57,667 nt of DNA from Ornithinimicrobium murale (lineage in GTDB: Bacteria > Actinomycetota > Actinomycetes > Actinomycetales > Dermatophilaceae), in the NCBI RefSeq assembly GCF_003352835.1, contig NZ_QLVD01000018.1, forward strand, positions 1 through 57,667, written 5' to 3'. The number at the start of each line of letters is the position of its first letter. The stretch's first letter is position 1. Shown here one piece after another: positions 53,709 to 57,667 of the stretch. The translations under genes were made by a program, and so were the position numbers. The notes under the pieces were generated by a model. The model ran no database searches and was not told where the DNA came from. It worked only from the letters and a program-made list of their open reading frames with translations.

Positions 53709-53725
53709 ATACCCCCCATGGGTAT
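53709..53725. promoter_or_regulatory. CsoR-type copper operator
   Basis: ATACCCCCCATGGGTAT: ATACCC (53709-53714) and its mirror GGGTAT (53720-53725) with a C-rich centre, the usual CsoR box. It lies 17 bases before the copper ATPase start and overlaps the probable promoter. No csoR gene is in the window. Confidence 0.7.
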
Positions 53726-53742
53726 ACGTTGAGGAGAGAGTG

Positions 53743-55875
53743 ATGACGCAGAAGGCGCACAACCACGACACTGCGCACGAAGGCCACGCTGCCGCCACTG
53801 GCGACGAGGCTCATGACGCCCACAGCGGCCACGCAGTCGACCACGGAGGTCACCAAGGGCACGGTGCTCACGAGGGGCACTCCGGGCACGCGGGGCACGG
53901 TGACCACGTCGCCATGTTCCGGCGGCTGTTCTGGGTGATGCTCGTGCTGGCCGTCCCGACCGTGCTGACCAGCCCGATGTTCGCCGACCTGCTCGGCTAC
54001 CAGCTGCCCGACGTGCCGGGGATCGGCCTGGTGGCGCCGGTGCTGGGCACCGTGATGTTCCTCTGGGGAGGCAAGCCCTTCTATACCGGTGGGCTCGAGG
54101 AGATCCGCAGCCGCGAGCCGGGGATGATGCTGCTCATCGGCATGGCCATCACCGTTGCCTTCGGAGCCTCACTGGCGGCCAGCCTCGGGCTCATCTCACA
54201 CCAGCTGGAGTTCTGGTGGGAGCTCGCGCTGCTGATCGTGATCATGCTCCTGGGCCACTGGATCGAGATGCGCTCGCTGGCCCAGACCTCCTCCGCGCTG
54301 GAGTCGCTGGCCGCTCTGCTGCCCGATGAGGCCGAGCGGGTCGAGGGGTCCTCGGTGGTCACCGTGGCGCCGTCGGATCTCTCCGTCGAGGACGTGGTCG
54401 TGGTGCGCCCTGGTGGCCGGGTGCCGGCCGACGGTGTCGTGGTCCAGGGAGCGGCCGCCATGGACGAGTCGATGATCACCGGTGAGTCCAAGGCGGTGCG
54501 CCGCAGCGAGGGTGACCAGGTGGTCGCGGGCACCGTCGCGACCGACTCCGGCCTGCGGGTGCAGGTGTCGGCGGTCGGCGAGGAGACCGCGCTGGCCGGC
54601 ATCCGTCGCCTCGTTGAGCAGGCGCAAGGGTCCTCCAGCCGGGCCCAGCGGTTGGCGGACAAGGCCGCGGCCTGGCTGTTCTGGTATGCCCTGGCTGCCG
54701 CCGTCATCTCGGCCGTCGTCTGGTTGCTGGTCAGTGACCCGGGCACGACGCTGGAGCGGGTGATCACGGTTCTGGTCATCGCCTGCCCCCACGCCCTGGG
54801 TCTGGCGATCCCGCTGGTCGTCTCCATCACCACCGAGCGGGCCGCACGCGGCGGTGTGCTGATCAAGGACCGGCTGGCTCTGGAGCGGATGCGCTCGGTC
54901 GACACCGTCCTGTTCGACAAGACCGGCACCCTGACCCGTGGTGAGCCTGCTGTCGGGGCCATGCACGGAGCCGGTATGCCGAGTGCTGAGTTGCTCGCCC
55001 TGGCCGCCGCTGCCGAGGGCGACAGTGAGCACCCGCTGGCCCGTGCCATCGTGCGCGCTGCCCGGGAGGAGGGGCTGGATGTGCCCGGAGCCACCGACTT
55101 CAGTGCCGCACCGGCCGTCGGGGTCACCGCCACCGTCGACGGCGCCACGGTGCGGGTGGGTGGGCCCTACCTGCTGCAGGAGGAGGGCTTGAGCGCCCTT
55201 CCCGAGAGCGAGCCGTGGGCGCGTGACGGGGCCACCGTGCTGCACGTCGTCCGTGACGGAGCGGTCGTCGGTGCGCTCGCCGTCTCCGACGAGGTCCGTG
55301 CTGAGTCGCGGCAGGCCGTGGACGCCCTTCACCGGCTGGGCCTCCAGGTCGTCATGATCACCGGCGACGCCGAGCCCGTGGCCCGCGCTGTCGCCGCGGA
55401 CCTCGGGATCGATGAGGTGTTCGCCGGGGTGCGCCCCGAGCACAAGGCCGACAAGGTCGCCGAGCTGCAGGACCGTGGCGCCACTGTGGCCATGGTCGGT
55501 GACGGTGTCAACGACGCCCCCGCCCTGGCGCGGGCCGACGTCGGCATCGCGATCGGTGCCGGCACCGATGTTGCGATCGCCTCGGCGGGTGTGATCCTGG
55601 CCAGCGACGACCCCCGCTCGGTGCTGTCCATCGTGGACCTGTCGCGAGCCGCCTACCGCAAGATGAAGCAGAACCTCTGGTGGGCGGCGGGCTACAACCT
55701 GGTCGCCGTGCCGCTCGCAGCGGGCGTCCTCGCGCCCGTCGGGTTCGTCATGCCGATGGCGGTCGGCGCGATTCTGATGTCGCTGTCCACGGTCATCGTC
55801 GCGGTGAACGCCCAGACCTTGCGCCGCCTCGACCTCAGTCCGGAGGCAGGCGTGCAGGCCGTGACGGGCGGCTGA
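53743..55875 (+). CDS. copper-translocating P-type ATPase, CopB-like (P1B-3)
   Basis: Membrane pump of 710 residues. The first 55 are His-rich (HGGHQGHGAHEGHSGHAGHG), in place of a Cys metal-binding domain. The transport motif is CPH (IACPHALGLAIPLV), typical of CopB rather than CopA (CPC). It also has the phosphorylation site DKTGT, TGES in the actuator, GDGVNDAPAL and the last-helix MSLSTVIVAVNA. It exports Cu(II) or Ag(I). GAGGAGAG precedes the ATG, and the CsoR-like box suggests induction by copper. Confidence 0.9.
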   Translation: MTQKAHNHDTAHEGHAAATGDEAHDAHSGHAVDHGGHQGHGAHEGHSGHAGHGDHVAMFRRLFWVMLVLAVPTVLTSPMFADLLGYQLPDVPGIGLVAPVLGTVMFLWGGKPFYTGGLEEIRSREPGMMLLIGMAITVAFGASLAASLGLISHQLEFWWELALLIVIMLLGHWIEMRSLAQTSSALESLAALLPDEAERVEGSSVVTVAPSDLSVEDVVVVRPGGRVPADGVVVQGAAAMDESMITGESKAVRRSEGDQVVAGTVATDSGLRVQVSAVGEETALAGIRRLVEQAQGSSSRAQRLADKAAAWLFWYALAAAVISAVVWLLVSDPGTTLERVITVLVIACPHALGLAIPLVVSITTERAARGGVLIKDRLALERMRSVDTVLFDKTGTLTRGEPAVGAMHGAGMPSAELLALAAAAEGDSEHPLARAIVRAAREEGLDVPGATDFSAAPAVGVTATVDGATVRVGGPYLLQEEGLSALPESEPWARDGATVLHVVRDGAVVGALAVSDEVRAESRQAVDALHRLGLQVVMITGDAEPVARAVAADLGIDEVFAGVRPEHKADKVAELQDRGATVAMVGDGVNDAPALARADVGIAIGAGTDVAIASAGVILASDDPRSVLSIVDLSRAAYRKMKQNLWWAAGYNLVAVPLAAGVLAPVGFVMPMAVGAILMSLSTVIVAVNAQTLRRLDLSPEAGVQAVTGG

Positions 55876-55908
55876 AGCCGCGGCCGACGCGCGGGCTCGG
55901 CTGCGGAC

Positions 55909-56196
55909 TCAGGGGTTGTCCGGCACCGAGCCCGGCGGCGGGCCCGGGCTCTTGGGCGTCTCATCGGGTGAGTCCACCGAGTCCTCATCGAGGTCCGGGT
56001 CCCTCGGGGGCGGCCCGGGCGAGGCCGGGGCACTCTCGTCGTTGTCCGGGTCGCTGGGTGGTGGTCCTGGGGAGCGTGGGGCGCTCTCGTCATAGTCCGC
56101 GTCGCTGGGTGGCGGCCCGGGAGAGCGTGGGGCGCTCTCGTCGTAGTCCGGGTCGGGTGCCCCGTGTCCGTGCGGGTCCGGGTGATCGGTCGACAT
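55909..56196 (-). CDS. acidic Pro/Asp-rich tandem-repeat protein
   Basis: Protein of 95 residues made almost entirely of a 17-residue unit, DYDESAPRSPGPPPSDA, present about 3.5 times with small changes and ending in KSPGPPPGSVPDNP. The DNA repeats every 51 bases. It has no signal peptide or membrane segment and is probably disordered. GGAGG precedes the ATG, which supports real translation. Function unknown. Confidence 0.65.
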   Translation of the reverse strand: MSTDHPDPHGHGAPDPDYDESAPRSPGPPPSDADYDESAPRSPGPPPSDPDNDESAPASPGPPPRDPDLDEDSVDSPDETPKSPGPPPGSVPDNP

Positions 56197-56352
56197 GGCG
56201 ACCTCCTCTCGGGCGCGTGCGCGCCTCTCCCGAGCGTGGCCCCACGGTGCTGGCGGCGCAACCGCACAGGACAGGCAACGCCCCGGCGGCGACGAGCGGC
56301 GCCTCCTCCTGCACATCCCGGTAGGGTCCAGACCGAAGGGAAGGGGACGTTG

Positions 56353-56577
56353 ATGTCCACCGGCGGAGTGCTGATCGTGATCGCTCTGGTGATCTGGGGA
56401 CTGACCGAGGCGGTTGACCTCGTGGCCCGGCGCGTGCGCAACCGGACGCTGGCCTCCTACGACGAACGCCCGCCGGGGTGGGTCTCGGTGTTGAATGTGG
56501 GCGCGCTTGTCCTTGCCTCCGCGGGCTTCGTGCTGTGGCTGGTCCAGGATGAACGGAACTTCGGCATCGGCCTGTGA
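56353..56577 (+). CDS. small membrane protein, 74 residues
   Basis: Two hydrophobic segments (GVLIVIALVIWGLTEAVDLV; VLNVGALVLASAGFVLWLV) separated by a basic stretch (ARRVRNRTLASYDERPPG). No known domain recognised. It lies between the repeat protein gene and the ECF42 module. Confidence 0.55.
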   Translation: MSTGGVLIVIALVIWGLTEAVDLVARRVRNRTLASYDERPPGWVSVLNVGALVLASAGFVLWLVQDERNFGIGL

Positions 56578-56612
56578 CCGGCCCGTGACGCGAGGATGAT
56601 GGTCCGCGACGA

Positions 56613-56639
56613 TGTCGAGAAGCGTTGACCGGCTCCGTC
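56613..56639 (+). promoter_or_regulatory. putative ECF42-type promoter
   Basis: TGTCGA (56613-56618), 17 bases, CGTC (56636-56639). This fits the ECF42 target motif as I recall it (TGTCGA and CGA/TC). It lies 50 bases before the DGPF gene, the usual target. Confidence 0.6.
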
Positions 56640-56689
56640 CCAGGGGTGATGGTGGCCGGACGAGCCGCCACGGAGCAAGGAGAGACACC

Positions 56690-57109
56690 ATGGCCAAGTA
56701 CCTGTTGCTGAAGCACTACCGCCGCAACTCCGGGCCGGAGGACCTGCCCGCCGCAGCGGTCCCGATGGACCAGTGGTCCGAGCAGGAGGTCACCGACCAC
56801 ATCCGATACATGAACGACTTTGCCGACCGGCTCCGTGAGCGGGGTGAGTTCGTCGACGGGCAGGCTCTCCGGCCGGAGGGGACCTTCGTCCGCTACGACG
56901 GTGAGGGGAAGCCTCCGGTCACGGACGGGCCGTTCGCCGAGACTAAGGATCTCATCGCCGGATGGATGATCATCGACGTCGACAGCCAGGAACGTGCCTA
57001 CGAGGCGGCTGCCGAGCTGTCCGCTGCCCCCGGCAAGGGTGGTGAGCCGATCCACGAGTGGCTCGAGGTCCGGCCGTTCCTGACCGAGTCGCCCAGCGCG
57101 ACGGAGTGA
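56690..57109 (+). CDS. DGPF/YCII domain protein (ECF42 partner)
   Basis: Protein of 139 residues named after its motif, here VTDGPFAETKDLIAGWMI. Ferredoxin-like YCII fold, with a conserved His in KHYRRN. GGAGCAAGGAGAG precedes the ATG. Such proteins almost always accompany ECF42 sigma factors and are their regulated targets. The molecular function is unknown. Confidence 0.87.
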   Translation: MAKYLLLKHYRRNSGPEDLPAAAVPMDQWSEQEVTDHIRYMNDFADRLRERGEFVDGQALRPEGTFVRYDGEGKPPVTDGPFAETKDLIAGWMIIDVDSQERAYEAAAELSAAPGKGGEPIHEWLEVRPFLTESPSATE

Positions 57110-57119
57110 GCAGCGCGTC

Positions 57120-57581
57120 GTGGAGGAGCTGCTGAGGCAGCTCGGGCCGCAGGTCCTGGGTGTCCTCGTCCGGCGCGGCGCGGAGTTCGCGTCGGCCGAG
57201 GATGCCGTGCAGGAGGCCCTGATCGAGGCGATCGGCCGGTGGCCGGAGCGTATGCCGAGGGAGCCGAGGGCGTGGTTGGTCACCGTGGCCTGGCGCAAGT
57301 ATGTCGACGCGCACCGCTCGCAGGTCGCTCGCCGACACCGGGAGCAGGTGGTGCTGGACGAGCCGCCGCCCGGCCCCACCGAGCGGACCGACGACACACT
57401 GCTTCTGCTCTTCCTTTGCTGCCACCCGGCGCTCTCCCCCTCCTCAGCGGTGGCCCTCACGTTGCGGGCCGTGGGCGGGTTGACGACGCGCCAGATCGCA
57501 GCGGCCTACCTGGTGCCGGAGGCCACCATGGCGCAGCGGATCAGCCGCGCTAAGCCTCGATCCACCGATGCCCTGGGTTGA
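57120..57581 (+). pseudogene. ECF42 family sigma factor, C-terminally truncated
   Basis: The sequence matches ECF42 regions 2 and 4: ASAEDAVQEALIEAIGRWPE, LVTVAWRKYVDAHRS, LLFLCCHPALSPSSAVALTL and TTRQIAAAYLVPEATMAQRI. It then stops eight residues after SRAK, at 153 residues. Family members run to about 400 residues with a TPR-like C-terminal domain needed for activity. Shifting frame after SRAK gives only ASIHRCPG-type sequence, which does not continue the family. A rearrangement or a larger lesion is therefore more likely than a single-base error. GTG at 57120 lies 10 bases after the DGPF stop. Confidence 0.7.
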
Positions 57582-57667
57582 GTGGCTGGCCGCGGGCTGG
57601 CTGGGCGTTTATGGGGAGTGGGCCGGAGTGATCGCCCGGCCTCGCTGTCGGGGTGTTCCACTGGGTC

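Noticed and set aside
1..57667. CRISPR array, tRNA and rRNA genes
   Set aside because: No evenly spaced short repeats with unique spacers, no tRNA cloverleaf with a T-loop GGTTCRA in the right context, and no rRNA-like conserved blocks were seen. GGTTCGAATGC at 21763-21773 is just the ribosome-site region of the RitA-like gene.

Overview
The window looks like chromosomal DNA of a high-GC actinobacterium. GC-rich codon use, many GTG starts, mycothiol-type DinB/maleylpyruvate isomerase proteins, ECF41 and ECF42 sigma factors and a SipW cluster all point that way. A member of the Micrococcales (Intrasporangiaceae-like) is my inference, not something I can prove. No rRNA, tRNA or CRISPR was seen.

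Left accessory region (1-33 kb). It opens with a type IIG-like restriction-modification gene broken by two frameshifts (73-2974, minus), then small hypothetical genes and a DUF457 membrane protein (3.1-4.9 kb). From 5.2 kb a catabolic island begins: a Fbp-type ABC importer (fused permease, ATPase, lipoprotein) and an MFS transporter. A tight operon follows, coding for a 5-dehydro-4-deoxyglucarate dehydratase-like protein, a 2-oxoglutarate-semialdehyde-type aldehyde dehydrogenase, a [3Fe-4S] ferredoxin, a ferredoxin reductase, Rieske oxygenase alpha and beta subunits and a 68-residue unknown protein. A second aldehyde dehydrogenase and an IclR regulator come next. Beyond a nested mobile element lie an N-carbamoylsarcosine-amidase-like hydrolase, a second Fbp-type importer, a decayed second copy of the dehydratase gene and a D-2-hydroxyacid dehydrogenase. 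Together these read as a two-importer pathway that oxygenates an unknown substrate and probably ends in 2-oxoglutarate.

Nested mobile elements (21.0-26.0 kb). An IS1634-family element is split by a 3.4-kb recombinase-in-trio (RIT) element: three overlapping tyrosine recombinase genes between 88-bp inverted repeats that differ at one position. The RIT element sits between two copies of the 7-bp sequence ACGCTCT, exactly inside the transposase gene, and its left end carries an extra perfect palindrome.

Right region (33-57.7 kb). GC is higher and the gene content looks like ordinary chromosome: LysR/LysE, a two-component system beside a membrane protein, GNAT, a SipW signal peptidase with two exported substrates, PhzF, a thioesterase, a CmtR-like metal sensor with a CDF exporter, a luciferase-like oxidoreductase, TerC, two CNNM/CBS proteins and a CopB-type copper ATPase behind a CsoR-like operator. 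An ECF41 sigma factor diverges from a DoxX gene, with matching ECF41 promoters facing both ways. At the right edge an ECF42 sigma gene follows its DGPF partner but stops early, losing the family's C-terminal domain.
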